Source: a bacterium (GTDB taxonomy: Bacteria > Patescibacteriota > Minisyncoccia > UBA6257 > 2-01-FULL-56-20). From it: a stretch of DNA of 44,440 nt. The notes below the pieces were generated by a model. That model ran no database searches, had not been told where the DNA came from, and saw only the letters and a list, made by a program, of their open reading frames with translations. Below are positions 1 through 7,573 of the stretch, piece after piece. A program made the position numbers and the translations under genes. Position 1 is the stretch's first letter; each line of letters begins with the position of its first letter. Location of the stretch: positions 1-44,440 of the forward strand of contig JAKAUM010000011.1 in the NCBI GenBank assembly GCA_021827685.1, given 5' to 3'.

Positions 1-110
1 TCCACCGGCTCGTCTGGGACTACAATCACCGCCGGATCCACTCCGCGCTCAAGATGCCGCCGTTACTGTTCGCAGAGCGCTACCAGAAACTCGTCGAAAA
101 AGTGTCTTAA
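1..110 (+). CDS. IS transposase, C-terminal fragment (DDE integrase core)
   Basis: Only the last 35 codons are in the window, read from base 3 to the TAA at 108-110. The peptide has the pattern WDYNHRRIHSALKMPP followed by LLFAERY. This is the usual end of the integrase (rve) core of IS3- or IS481-type transposases, where YNxxRxHxxL surrounds the last catalytic-helix region. The catalytic DDE residues would lie upstream of the window, so activity cannot be judged. The sequence just after the stop (104-125) may be the right end of the element. A tRNA gene follows within 50 bases. The family (IS3 versus IS481) is inferred from the tail motif only. Confidence 0.75.
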   Translation, partial: HRLVWDYNHRRIHSALKMPPLLFAERYQKLVEKVS

Positions 111-158
111 CTTTGGGGTCATTGACACGATTGCAAATCGCACGAGCTTCACTTCGGG

Positions 159-229
159 TGGACCCGAGGGGAATCGAACCCCTATCTGCCGGATGCAAAC
201 CGGCTGCTCTGCCACTAAGCTACGGGCCC
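159..229 (-). tRNA. tRNA-Ala (anticodon TGC)
   Basis: The minus strand folds into a complete cloverleaf of 71 nt. The acceptor stem is GGGCCCG/CGGGTCC, the D stem GCTT/GAGC, and the anticodon stem GCCGG/CCGGC with loop TTTGCAT. The T arm is AGGGG-TTCGATT-CCCCT and the discriminator is A. The G3-T70 wobble pair, the identity mark of tRNA-Ala, is present and agrees with the TGC anticodon. CCA is not encoded (ACCC follows), so a CCA-adding enzyme is needed. The gene is divergent from rpsL. Confidence 0.97.
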
Positions 230-245
230 GTCCGCGCGCACCTGC

Positions 246-274
246 ATGATAGCGTTTTGGTTGACAGAAAACAA
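246..274 (-). promoter_or_regulatory. Possible promoter of tRNA-Ala
   Basis: On the minus strand TATCAT (246-251) lies 16 bases before the tRNA, with TTGTTT (269-274) 17 bases further upstream. It overlaps the rpsL promoter on the other strand, so the two units would share a compact divergent control region. The -35 match is weak. Confidence 0.4.
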
Positions 275-289
275 CGCCCCGCTTACACT
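261..289 (+). promoter_or_regulatory. Promoter of the rpsL (str) unit
   Basis: A perfect -35 TTGACA (261-266), a 17-base spacer and a -10 TACACT (284-289). The predicted transcript starts at about 296, only about 4 bases before the rpsL ATG at 300, leaving no room for a Shine-Dalgarno site. Confidence 0.8.
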
Positions 290-299
290 TTATCAACAT

Positions 300-710
300 A
301 TGCCGACTATCGGTCAGCTGATCAAAAAGGGAAGGGCTCCGCAGAGGGCGAAAACCAAGGCGCCGGCTTTGTCGCGCTACTTCAATTCCATTAAGAACCG
401 GCCGGTGGAATCGGGATCGCCTTTTAAGCGAGGCGTGTGCGTGAAGGTGTTCACGACGACGCCGAAAAAGCCGAACTCGGCGCTCCGGAAGGTGGCGCGC
501 GTGCGCCTTACGAACGGCATGGAAATCACGGCGTATATTCCGGGCGAGGGGCACTCGCTCCAGGAGCACTCGATCGTGATGGTTCGCGGCGGGCGCGTGA
601 AAGACCTTCCGGGCGTGCGGTATCACGTCGTCCGCGGCGTCCTCGACACGACCGGCGTGGAAAACCGGAAACAGCAGAGGTCGAAGTACGGAACGAAGAA
701 GGCGAAATAG
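300..710 (+). CDS. rpsL: 30S ribosomal protein S12 (uS12)
   Basis: Protein of 136 aa in the decoding centre of the small subunit. It begins [12 protein letters not shown], as expected for the family. It carries the conserved [10 protein letters not shown] loop with the streptomycin-site lysine, and the [13 protein letters not shown] loop with the second lysine and the aspartate that is methylthiolated in other bacteria. Both lysines are the drug-sensitive wild-type residues. The ATG at 300 was chosen over an in-frame ATG at 246 because the upstream 18 codons overlap the promoter and do not match the family. It is the first gene of the str cluster, 12 bases ahead of rpsG. Confidence 0.97.
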   Translation: MPTIGQLIKKGRAPQRAKTKAPALSRYFNSIKNRPVESGSPFKRGVCVKVFTTTPKKPNSALRKVARVRLTNGMEITAYIPGEGHSLQEHSIVMVRGGRVKDLPGVRYHVVRGVLDTTGVENRKQQRSKYGTKKAK

Positions 711-722
711 GGAAATACCAAG

Positions 723-1190
723 ATGAGAAAAAAGCGCGTCTATAAGAAGTATCGCAAGCCTGACGTCGTGCACGGCCGCGTCGACCTCGGCCGCTTTATC
801 AATTACGTCATGAAGGACGGGAAGCGTTCCACCGCGGAGCGGGTCGTCTACGGGGCGCTTGCGAAGGTCCAGGAGACGACGAAAGGAGACCCGATGGAGA
901 TATTCCAAAAGGCTCTCGAGAACGCCTCGCCGCTTTTGGAGGTCGCGTCCCGCCGGGTGGGCGGCGCGAACTACCAGGTGCCGCGCGAGGTGCGCCCCGA
1001 GCGCCAGTTCATTCTCGCGGTCCGCTGGATTATCGGCGCCGCGCGCGCCCGGAAGGGGAAGCCCATGGCCGACAAGCTCGCGGAAGAGCTCATGGCCGCC
1101 GCGAAGAACGAGGGCTCCGCGATAAAGAAGAAGCTCGATACGCACCGCATGGCCGAAGCGAACCGCGCCTTCGCGCACTTCGCGCGGTAG
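723..1190 (+). CDS. rpsG: 30S ribosomal protein S7 (uS7)
   Basis: Protein of 155 aa, the normal length for bacterial S7, which nucleates assembly of the 30S head and contacts the E-site tRNA. It starts [10 protein letters not shown] and carries the conserved blocks [31 protein letters not shown] and AHFAR near the C-terminus. It lies 12 bases after rpsL and 34 bases before fusA, the classical str order. No clear Shine-Dalgarno site precedes the ATG, so translation is probably coupled to rpsL. Confidence 0.97.
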   Translation: MRKKRVYKKYRKPDVVHGRVDLGRFINYVMKDGKRSTAERVVYGALAKVQETTKGDPMEIFQKALENASPLLEVASRRVGGANYQVPREVRPERQFILAVRWIIGAARARKGKPMADKLAEELMAAAKNEGSAIKKKLDTHRMAEANRAFAHFAR

Positions 1191-1224
1191 GGCGGGAAAA
1201 CAGTTTGATACCGATTACGAGCAT

Positions 1225-3330
1225 ATGCCCCGGCAATATCCCATTGAAAAGACGAGGAATATCGGCATCATCGCGCATATCGATGCCGGCAAGACGACCG
1301 TGAGCGAACGGGTTCTTTTTTATACCGGCGTTTCGCATAAGATAGGCGAGGTTCATACGGGGGACACCGTGATGGACTGGATGGAGCAGGAGCGGGAGCG
1401 CGGCATTACGATTACTTCGGCTGCTACGACCTGTTTCTGGACGCCGACTTATCGCGCCCATGACAAGACCCACGAGCACCGCATCAACTTAATCGACACC
1501 CCGGGGCATATCGACTTCACGGTCGAAGTAAAGCGCTCGCTCCGGGTACTCGATGGCGCGGTCGTCGTGTTCGACGGGGTGGCCGGCGTCGAGCCGCAGT
1601 CCGAAACCAACTGGCGCTACGCGGACGAGTACCGCGTGCCGCGCATCTGTTTCATCAACAAGCTGGATCGCATGGGCGCGAGCTTCGTAAAGAGCTTCCA
1701 GTCCATAAAAGACCGCCTTACGCAGGACGCCATTCCGGCACAGCTCCCGATAGGGCTGGAGTCCGACTTTAAGGGCGTCGTCGACCTTCTTGCGAACAAG
1801 GCGTTCTCCTTCGAGGGCGAGCACGGGGAAGCCATCACGGAAATCCCGATTCCCGAAGAGATGAAAGGGGAGGTGGAGGCGGCGCGGCGCGCGCTCATTG
1901 AAAGGATCGCGGAAAACGACGACGAAACGATGGCGGCGTACCTCGACGGCAAGGAAATCGATCTCGCGACCCTGCGCCGCGTGCTCCGCAAGGCGGTGAT
2001 TGGAAACAAGATCGTCCCCGTCCTCTGCGGGTCCGCTTTGAAGAACAAGGGCGTGCAGTTCATGCTGGACGCCGTCATCGAATATCTTCCCGCGCCGACG
2101 GACCTGCCGCCGGTAAAGGGCCATGATCCGAAGACGGGCGCCGAAATCGAGCGCACGGCGAGCGACGAAGAGCCCTTCTCCGCGCTGGCATTCAAGATCG
2201 CGACCGATCCCTACGTGGGCTCCCTCGCGTTTTTCCGCAACTATTCCGGCGTCGTAAAGCGCGGCACGTATGTTTACAACGCGACGAAGGGCGCGCAGGA
2301 GCGCGTGGGCCGCATCGTGCGGATGCACGCGAACGACCGCGAGGAGGTGGAAGAGATTTACGCGGGCGAAATCGCGGCCATCGTCGGATTGAAGGACACG
2401 ACGACCGGCGACACGCTGTGCGATCCGGATCGCCGCATCGTGCTCGAGAAAATAACTTTCCCGGAGCCCGTGATCGGCATCCGCATCGAGCCGAAGACGA
2501 AGGCCGACCAGGAGAAGATGGGCACGGCGCTCCATCGCCTCGCCGAAGAAGACCCGACGTTCCGCGTCGCGGGGGATCCCGATACGGGGGAGACGATCAT
2601 CAGCGGCATGGGCGAATTGCATCTTGAGATCATCGTGGATCGGATGAAGCGGGAATTCGGCGTGGAGGCGAACGTCGGCCGCCCCCAGGTGGCGTACAAG
2701 GAGACGATCATGGGAGAAGCGGAAGCGGAAGGGAAATATATCCGCCAGTCGGGCGGCCGCGGGCAATACGGCCACGTCTGGCTCCGCGTGAAGCCGCTCG
2801 AGCGCGGAACGGGATTCGTCTTCCTGAACGAGATCAAGGGAGGCGTGATTCCGCAGGAGTTCATTCCCGCGACGGAAAAGGGCGTGAAAGAGGCGCTGGA
2901 CAAGGGCATCCTCGCGCATTATCCGGTGACCGACGTGGAGGTTACTTTATACGACGGTTCGTTCCACGAGGTGGATTCCTCGGAAGCGGCGTTCAAGATC
3001 GCGGGATCCATCGCGTTCCAGGAAGCCGCAAAACGCGCAAAGCCGGTTATTCTCGAACCCATCATGAAAATACAGGTGCTTGTCCCGCCGGATTTCATGG
3101 GCGAGGTGACCGGCAACCTGAACGCGAAGCGCGGCCGCATCGAAGGGCTTTCCGACAGGCCGGGACTTAAGGTAATCGACGCGCAGGTGCCCCTTTCCGA
3201 GATGTTCGGCTATGCGACCGAGCTTCGTTCCGCTTCGCAGGGCCGCGGTTCGTTTACCATGGAATTCGACCACTACGAGCCCGCGCCGGCGAACGTCGCA
3301 CAGCTTATAATAGAGGGGAAGAAGAGATAA
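1225..3330 (+). CDS. fusA: Elongation factor G (EF-G)
   Basis: Translational GTPase of 701 aa that drives tRNA-mRNA translocation and, with RRF, ribosome recycling. The G domain motifs are all present: P-loop HIDAGKTT near residue 19, RERGITI switch, DTPGHIDF and NKLDRMG. Domains II to V follow, including the [12 protein letters not shown]-type region and the domain IV segment with [11 protein letters not shown]. The length is normal and the protein appears intact. It is the third gene of the str cluster. tuf does not follow directly: a structured element, a DUF167 gene and dinB lie in between. Confidence 0.98.
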   Translation: MPRQYPIEKTRNIGIIAHIDAGKTTVSERVLFYTGVSHKIGEVHTGDTVMDWMEQERERGITITSAATTCFWTPTYRAHDKTHEHRINLIDTPGHIDFTVEVKRSLRVLDGAVVVFDGVAGVEPQSETNWRYADEYRVPRICFINKLDRMGASFVKSFQSIKDRLTQDAIPAQLPIGLESDFKGVVDLLANKAFSFEGEHGEAITEIPIPEEMKGEVEAARRALIERIAENDDETMAAYLDGKEIDLATLRRVLRKAVIGNKIVPVLCGSALKNKGVQFMLDAVIEYLPAPTDLPPVKGHDPKTGAEIERTASDEEPFSALAFKIATDPYVGSLAFFRNYSGVVKRGTYVYNATKGAQERVGRIVRMHANDREEVEEIYAGEIAAIVGLKDTTTGDTLCDPDRRIVLEKITFPEPVIGIRIEPKTKADQEKMGTALHRLAEEDPTFRVAGDPDTGETIISGMGELHLEIIVDRMKREFGVEANVGRPQVAYKETIMGEAEAEGKYIRQSGGRGQYGHVWLRVKPLERGTGFVFLNEIKGGVIPQEFIPATEKGVKEALDKGILAHYPVTDVEVTLYDGSFHEVDSSEAAFKIAGSIAFQEAAKRAKPVILEPIMKIQVLVPPDFMGEVTGNLNAKRGRIEGLSDRPGLKVIDAQVPLSEMFGYATELRSASQGRGSFTMEFDHYEPAPANVAQLIIEGKKR

Positions 3331-3332
3331 AG

Positions 3333-3442
3333 GTCCATCCGAATGTTCTTTCGGGTACGGTGTCGCGGCGTGCTCACCGCGCACCTCGCCCTCGGCCGCC
3401 TTCGCGGCCTGCGGGAACCCCTCAAGAACATTCGGATGGGTT
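3333..3442 (+). other. Branched inverted-repeat element downstream of fusA
   Basis: A 16-base arm at 3335-3350 is exactly complementary to 3424-3439, extended by G-T wobbles outward. Inside it lie two further hairpins: 3359-3368 with 3377-3385 (GGTG/CACC plus GCGG/CCGC), and GGCCGC-CTTC-GCGGCC at 3394-3409. A T-rich stretch (3441-3460) follows the outer stem. It could act as an unusually large terminator for the rpsL-rpsG-fusA transcript, a structured RNA, or the remains of a small mobile repeat. No second copy was seen in the window. Confidence 0.6.
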
Positions 3443-3458
3443 TGTTTTGGCTTTTCTT

Positions 3459-3464
3459 TATAAT
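3459..3464 (+). promoter_or_regulatory. -10 box of the DUF167 gene
   Basis: Exact TATAAT ending 6 bases before the ATG at 3471. With the usual spacing, transcription would start at the A of the ATG. No good -35 is visible. Confidence 0.55.
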
Positions 3465-3470
3465 TCACTA

Positions 3471-3701
3471 ATGAGGATAAAGGTAAGGGCGAAGCCGGGA
3501 GCGAAGCGGACGGAAGTGAATGTGGAATCGCGCCTGGACGGGGAGACCTATGTCGTCTCGGTTACGGAGCCGCCGCGGGCGGGGCGGGCGAACCGCGCGA
3601 TAGAGGACGCGCTTGCCCGGCATTTCGGCGTGCCGCGAGGGGCGGTGCGGATCGTCGCAGGTTTCATGGGGAGGGAGAAGACGGTGGAGATCATAATGTA
3701 G
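3471..3701 (+). CDS. DUF167 (YggU-like) family protein
   Basis: Small protein of 76 aa beginning MRIKVRAKPGAKRTEV. It has the family pattern VxxKPGAKR, then YVVSVTEPPRAGRANRAIEDALARHFGVP, and a basic strand before the end (VRIVAGFMGREKTVEI). These match the YggU/DUF167 fold, whose biochemical role is unknown. The ATG at 3471 is preferred over in-frame upstream starts because the upstream codons run through the inverted-repeat element and because a TATAAT box sits 6 bases before it. The gene lies alone between fusA and dinB. Confidence 0.85.
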   Translation: MRIKVRAKPGAKRTEVNVESRLDGETYVVSVTEPPRAGRANRAIEDALARHFGVPRGAVRIVAGFMGREKTVEIIM

Positions 3702-3785
3702 CGACCGCATAAAGCGCGGCTGACTTTCGGAACGCGCGAGATAATGCATCACCAGTTCTTCGTTCCCGCGAGGCCATAGCTGCGG

Positions 3786-3791
3786 TACTCT
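3786..3791 (+). promoter_or_regulatory. Possible -10 box of dinB
   Basis: TACTCT ends 6 bases before the GTG start at 3798, the same spacing as at other units here. The -35 candidate TTCCCG (3763-3768) is poor. Confidence 0.4.
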
Positions 3792-3797
3792 TAGTGG

Positions 3798-4949
3798 GTG
3801 CGTATCATCGCCCACGTCGACCTTGACGCTTTCTTCGCCTCTATAGAAGAGCGCGACAAGCCGCGCCTGCGGGGGCGGCCGATAGTCGTGGGTGCCGATC
3901 CCATGGACGGAAAAGGGAGGGGCGTCGTATCCACCGCCAACTATGCCGCGCGGAAGTACGGCATCCGATCGGCCATGCCCATTTCAAAGGCCTGGCAACT
4001 TTCGGAGGCCGCGCGCAAGCGTGGCGAAAAGCCCGCGGCATTCCTCGACGTGGATATGGAAAAGTACATCGAGGTTTCGGGACGCATTATGACCGTCCTC
4101 AAGCGCCACGTTTCGCACATCTCCCCGCGCGGCAAGGCGATGGTGGAAGCCGCGAGCGTGGATGAGGCGTATCTCGACCTCTCGCCGCTCGGCTCGTACG
4201 GGAAGGCGCGCGAGGCGGCGCAGCAGATCAAAGACGATATAAAGAAGAGCGAGCGCCTCACGGCGTCCGTGGGCGTCGGCTCGAACAAGCTTATTGCGAA
4301 AATCGCATCCGACCGAGAGAAGCCGGACGGGCTCACGGTCGTGCGTCCGGAGGACGCGGAGGCGTTCCTCGCGCCGCTCCCCGTCCGCGTCATCCCGGGC
4401 GTGGGCCCGAAGACGGAGGAGCTCCTCGCGCGGCGGGGCGCGCGCACGGTCGGGGACGCGAAGCGTTTTACGATCGAGGGCCTCCGCGACGAGCTTCGCC
4501 TGGGCAAATGGGGAGCGGACCTTTACGAGAAGCTGCGCGGGCGGGACGAGTCGCCGCTCATGGCCGAGCGGGTCGCGAAGTCCGTCGGGCACGACGTGAC
4601 CTTCGCGCATGACATGCCGATCGCATCCGCCCGGGAACGCAAAGCGCTCACGGACGCATTGGCGCGAATAGCGGGGGAGGTGATAAAGCGGCTCACGGGC
4701 GGCGGGTTCAAATCGTTCCGTTCCGTCTCCATCGTCGTTCGCTTTGCGGGCTTTACGACGAAAACGCGCGCGGTGACGCTCGAGAAGCCGGTGGCCGTTG
4801 AACCGGGCGCGGCTGTCGGACCCGCCGGCGCGCTTCGGACGATAGAGTTCCAATCCCTGAGACTATTCATGCCGTTCCTCGACCGCCGTGAGAACCCGGA
4901 ACGCAAGGCGATACGGCTGATCGGCGTCCGCGTTGAACGGCTCGCGTGA
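3798..4949 (+). CDS. dinB: DNA polymerase IV (Y-family translesion polymerase)
   Basis: Protein of 383 aa. It starts with GTG and reads MRIIAHVDLDAFFASIE, giving the first catalytic aspartate and the aromatic steric gate. The second acidic motif SVDEAYLD lies near residue 120. ASVGVGSNKLIAKIAS and the helix-hairpin-helix segment IPGVGPKTEELL follow, then a little-finger domain. No beta-clamp box of the QLxLF type is obvious at the C-terminus, although LRLFMPF about 30 residues from the end could serve. It copies past damaged bases with low fidelity. Its position between fusA and tuf is unusual. No LexA-type operator was recognised. Confidence 0.95.
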   Translation: MRIIAHVDLDAFFASIEERDKPRLRGRPIVVGADPMDGKGRGVVSTANYAARKYGIRSAMPISKAWQLSEAARKRGEKPAAFLDVDMEKYIEVSGRIMTVLKRHVSHISPRGKAMVEAASVDEAYLDLSPLGSYGKAREAAQQIKDDIKKSERLTASVGVGSNKLIAKIASDREKPDGLTVVRPEDAEAFLAPLPVRVIPGVGPKTEELLARRGARTVGDAKRFTIEGLRDELRLGKWGADLYEKLRGRDESPLMAERVAKSVGHDVTFAHDMPIASARERKALTDALARIAGEVIKRLTGGGFKSFRSVSIVVRFAGFTTKTRAVTLEKPVAVEPGAAVGPAGALRTIEFQSLRLFMPFLDRRENPERKAIRLIGVRVERLA

Positions 4950-5001
4950 CCATGCGGAGGGCATCCGGCTCGTCCGCGCAATTCACGGTATGTTCGCGGG
5001 T

Positions 5002-5031
5002 TTGACAGAAAACCTCGATCTAGTCTAGAAT
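5002..5031 (+). promoter_or_regulatory. Promoter of the tuf-rpsJ unit
   Basis: A perfect -35 TTGACA (5002-5007), an 18-base spacer and a -10 TAGAAT (5026-5031). The predicted start at about 5038 gives tuf a 5' leader of about 136 nt, in contrast to the very short leaders elsewhere in the window. Confidence 0.8.
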
Positions 5032-5037
5032 AACTTT

Positions 5038-5173
5038 CGTACTAATCCCGTCCGAGGACGACTTTTAGGTCGATTGGCTAACGTCTGGGGCGCGGGAGAA
5101 GGAAGAGCGGTGCGGGCGTAGCGACCCCGCGACACCGGGAGTATTTAATAAAAAATTAACCAACTAAAAACCA
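5038..5173 (+). promoter_or_regulatory. Structured 5' leader of tuf
   Basis: The leader contains a small hairpin CGAC-TTTTAG-GTCG followed by a stronger stem-loop. In the latter CGGTG (5108-5112) pairs with CACCG (5133-5137), and inside it CGGG (5113-5116) pairs with CCCG (5126-5129). An AT-rich unpaired stretch (5141-5173) leads to the ATG with no Shine-Dalgarno site. It is probably a translational or stability control region for a highly expressed gene. It does not show the conserved signatures of SRP RNA or of any riboswitch I recognise. Confidence 0.5.
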
Positions 5174-6373
5174 ATGGCAGAAAAAGAAAAATTTGACCGG
5201 TCGAAGCCGCATCTCAATGTCGGCACGATCGGGCACGTCGATCACGGAAAGACGACTTTGACCGCCGCGATCACGCACGTGCTTTTTATGAAGGGTCTCG
5301 CGAAGAAAGAAGAGAAAGTCGACCAGATTGACAATGCTCCCGAAGAGAAGGCGCGCGGCATCACGATCGCTCTCCATCACTCGGAGTACGAATCGGAGAA
5401 GCGCCACTATGCGCACATCGACGCGCCGGGGCACGCGGACTACATTAAGAACATGATCACGGGCGCCGCCCAGATGGACGGCGCGATCCTCGTGGTCGCC
5501 GCGACCGACGGGCCGATGCCGCAGACGCGCGAGCACATCCTTCTCGCGCACCAGGTGGGCGTGCCGAACATCATCGTGTTCCTCAATAAATGCGACATGG
5601 TGGACGACCCCGAGCTTATCGACCTCGTCGAGTCCGAAGTGCGCGAGCTTCTCAAGAAATACCAGTTCGACGGCGACAAGGCCCCGGTGATCCGCGGCTC
5701 CGCCCTGAAGGCGCTTGAGTCGAAATCTGCGGATGACGCGGACGCGAAGCCGATCCTCGACCTCGTGCACGCGATGGACGATTACTTCCCGACGCCGACC
5801 CGCGATCTCGACAAGCCGTTCCTTATGCCGATCGAGGACATTTTCTCGATTGAGGGCCGCGGCACGGTCGTAACCGGCCGCGTCGAGCGCGGAAAGGTAA
5901 AGGTGAACGAAGAGATTGAAATCGTCGGCCTCCGCCCGACCCAGAAAACGGTCGTGACGGGCATCGAGATGTTCAACAAGCTTCTCGACGAAGGCATGGC
6001 CGGCGACAACGTCGGCGCCCTCCTCCGCGGTCTTAAGAAAGAAGACGTGGAACGCGGGCAGGTGATCGCGAAGCCCGGCTCCGTTACGCCGCACGCCGAG
6101 TTCGAAGCCGAGGTGTACGTGCTCTCGAAAGAAGAAGGCGGCCGCCACTCGCCGTTCTTCAAGGGCTATAAGCCGCAGTTCTACATCAGGACGACTGACG
6201 TGACGGGCGAGGTGACGCTTCCCGAAGGCATGGAGATGGTGATGCCGGGCGATACGGTGAAAATTTCCGTGAAGCTCATCACGCCGGTGGCGCTCGAAGA
6301 GAAACAGCGCTTCGCCATCCGCGAAGGCGGCAAAACGGTGGGCGCGGGCGTCGTTACGAAAATAAACAGCTAA
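5174..6373 (+). CDS. tuf: Elongation factor Tu (EF-Tu)
   Basis: GTPase of 399 aa that delivers aminoacyl-tRNA to the ribosomal A site. It starts [33 protein letters not shown] with the P-loop GHVDHGKT. The switch I motif [17 protein letters not shown] and NKCDMVDD follow. The switch II region has DAPGH instead of the more common DCPGH. Domains II and III follow, with the [19 protein letters not shown] and [21 protein letters not shown] blocks. The length is normal. It forms a two-gene unit with rpsJ, 21 bases downstream, closed by the terminator at 6764. Confidence 0.98.
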   Translation: MAEKEKFDRSKPHLNVGTIGHVDHGKTTLTAAITHVLFMKGLAKKEEKVDQIDNAPEEKARGITIALHHSEYESEKRHYAHIDAPGHADYIKNMITGAAQMDGAILVVAATDGPMPQTREHILLAHQVGVPNIIVFLNKCDMVDDPELIDLVESEVRELLKKYQFDGDKAPVIRGSALKALESKSADDADAKPILDLVHAMDDYFPTPTRDLDKPFLMPIEDIFSIEGRGTVVTGRVERGKVKVNEEIEIVGLRPTQKTVVTGIEMFNKLLDEGMAGDNVGALLRGLKKEDVERGQVIAKPGSVTPHAEFEAEVYVLSKEEGGRHSPFFKGYKPQFYIRTTDVTGEVTLPEGMEMVMPGDTVKISVKLITPVALEEKQRFAIREGGKTVGAGVVTKINS

Positions 6374-6394
6374 CGGAACGCGCGGCATACGACC

Positions 6395-6724
6395 ATGGCA
6401 AAAAAGGAATCAGACGCGCCGCAGAAAGTGCGGCTCAGGATCAAATCCTACGACCACAAGCTGATCGACAGTTCGGCGCGCCAGATCATCGAGGCGGCCG
6501 AGCGGAACGACGCGAAGGTGGTGGGGCCGATTCCTCTGCCGACCGAGATCAAGCGCTACACCGTGAACCGCGCGACGTTCGTCCATAAGGATTCTCGCGA
6601 ACAATTCGAGCTCCGCGTGCATAAGCGGCTCGTCGAAATCCTGAACCCGACGCAAAAGATCGTGGAATCCCTTTCCAACTTGAATCTTCCCGCGGGCGTG
6701 GACGTGGAAGTGAAGATGGTATAG
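6395..6724 (+). CDS. rpsJ: 30S ribosomal protein S10 (uS10)
   Basis: Protein of 109 aa. It carries the S10 core [24 protein letters not shown], the extended loop around [33 protein letters not shown] and the C-terminal strand [13 protein letters not shown] short extra N-terminus of about 10 residues precedes the usual start. S10 sits in the 30S head and also serves as NusE in antitermination. Here it is joined to tuf and cut off from the rest of the S10 cluster by a strong terminator and a new promoter. Confidence 0.96.
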   Translation: MAKKESDAPQKVRLRIKSYDHKLIDSSARQIIEAAERNDAKVVGPIPLPTEIKRYTVNRATFVHKDSREQFELRVHKRLVEILNPTQKIVESLSNLNLPAGVDVEVKMV

Positions 6725-6763
6725 CGGCATCCGGGAGGGAATCCTCCGGACTGCCGATTGACG

Positions 6764-6787
6764 AAAAACCGCCTCCCGGCGGTTTTT
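6764..6787 (+). terminator. Rho-independent terminator after rpsJ
   Basis: AAAAACCGCC (6764-6773), loop TCCC, then GGCGGTTTTT (6778-6787). This gives a 10-bp stem with a CCGCC/GGCGG core and a T5 tail. It ends the tuf-rpsJ transcript and separates it from the rplC promoter 13 bases on. The A-run on the left could also allow weak function on the other strand. Confidence 0.9.
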
Positions 6788-6799
6788 CGTTTATGCCGC

Positions 6800-6829
6800 T
6801 TGACGCGCGGCGCCCGGTCTTGCTATACT
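6800..6829 (+). promoter_or_regulatory. Promoter of the rplC-led S10/spc cluster
   Basis: -35 TTGACG (6800-6805), an 18-base spacer and an extended -10 TGC-TATACT (6821-6829). The predicted start at about 6836 gives a leader of about 153 nt before the rplC ATG at 6989. This promoter probably drives the whole run of genes from rplC to map. Confidence 0.8.
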
Positions 6830-6835
6830 CTGAAC

Positions 6836-6988
6836 CAAGGTTTCTCGGAAGTTTATGCGAATACTCACCGCGTTTTTGCGCTTTGGAGGAAGACGCCAGT
6901 CGTTTTCTTTAAAGCACGATCCCGCCTAGGGCGGCGTTCGGGCGGCAGGAGCATGAACTTCCGGCGAAAACCCGGATTTTTTAATATC
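6836..6988 (+). promoter_or_regulatory. rplC leader with attenuator-like hairpin
   Basis: The leader holds a CCGCC-TAG-GGCGG hairpin near 6922-6934. Just before the gene is a terminator-shaped element: TCCGG (6960-6964), 7-base loop, CCGGA (6972-6976), then six T (6977-6982). The layout resembles a ribosomal-protein attenuator, as known for L4 control of the S10 operon in E. coli. The sequence is not recognisably homologous and the stem is only 5 bp. An in-frame ATG at 6953 lies inside the leader, so part of it may be coding. Confidence 0.5.
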
Positions 6989-7552
6989 ATGCCGTTCATT
7001 CTCGGAAAAAAACTGAAAATGACGCAGATTTGGAAGGACGGGAAAGTGGTCCCGGTCACCGTGGTCGGCGCCTTGCCGAATACGGTGAGCGCCCTCCGTA
7101 CGGAAAACAAGCACGGCTACGCAGCGGTGCAGGTTTCCCTTGGCGGGACGAAGCGCGAATTCCGCAACCGCGCGTGGTCGCCGATCGACGCGGCTTCCGT
7201 GAAAGAAGGGGATTCCGTGACGGTTGAGGCATTCAAGGAAGGCGAGAAGGTGCGCGTGGCCGGCGTGACGAAGGGCCGCGGGTTCCAGGGCGTCGTGAAA
7301 CGGCACGGTTTCGCGGGAGGGCCGAAGACGCACGGCCAGAAAAACCGTTTCCGCGCGCCCGGTTCCATCGGATCGACGGCGTTCCAGCGCGTCGTGCCGG
7401 GCCGGCGCATGGCGGGGCGCATGGGAGGCGACCGCGTGACGATAAAAAATCTCGTCGTGGCGGAAGTCGACAAGGAGCACAATCAGATTTTCTTGCGCGG
7501 CGCGGCGCCGGGCGCGCGCGGCGGTATTTTGGAAATCCGCACGGGCAGATAA
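6989..7552 (+). CDS. rplC: 50S ribosomal protein L3 (uL3)
   Basis: Protein of 187 aa, about 20 shorter than E. coli L3. It starts MPFILGKKLKMTQIW, which aligns with the usual MxGxxGxKxGMTxxF. It carries the core TKGRGFQGVVKRHGFAGGPKTHGQKNRFRAPGSIG and the central loop with GRRMAGRMGG that reaches the peptidyl transferase centre. An in-frame ATG at 6953, with AGGAG only one base before it, would add 12 residues. I prefer 6989 by family alignment. First gene of the S10 cluster, 21 bases before rplD. Confidence 0.95.
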   Translation: MPFILGKKLKMTQIWKDGKVVPVTVVGALPNTVSALRTENKHGYAAVQVSLGGTKREFRNRAWSPIDAASVKEGDSVTVEAFKEGEKVRVAGVTKGRGFQGVVKRHGFAGGPKTHGQKNRFRAPGSIGSTAFQRVVPGRRMAGRMGGDRVTIKNLVVAEVDKEHNQIFLRGAAPGARGGILEIRTGR

Positions 7553-7573
7553 CGATACAACCATCCGGCTACC

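Noticed and set aside
1489-2919. Long open frame antisense to fusA (476 codons)
   Set aside because: It mirrors fusA codons in a GC-rich gene, has arginine/histidine-rich shadow composition and no domain. The same holds for the antisense frames at 14958-16820, 37552-39558 and 43077-44348.
5038-5173. tuf leader as a 4.5S/SRP RNA or known riboswitch
   Set aside because: The conserved SRP apical motif (GGAAGCAGC type) and the conserved cores of common riboswitches are not present.
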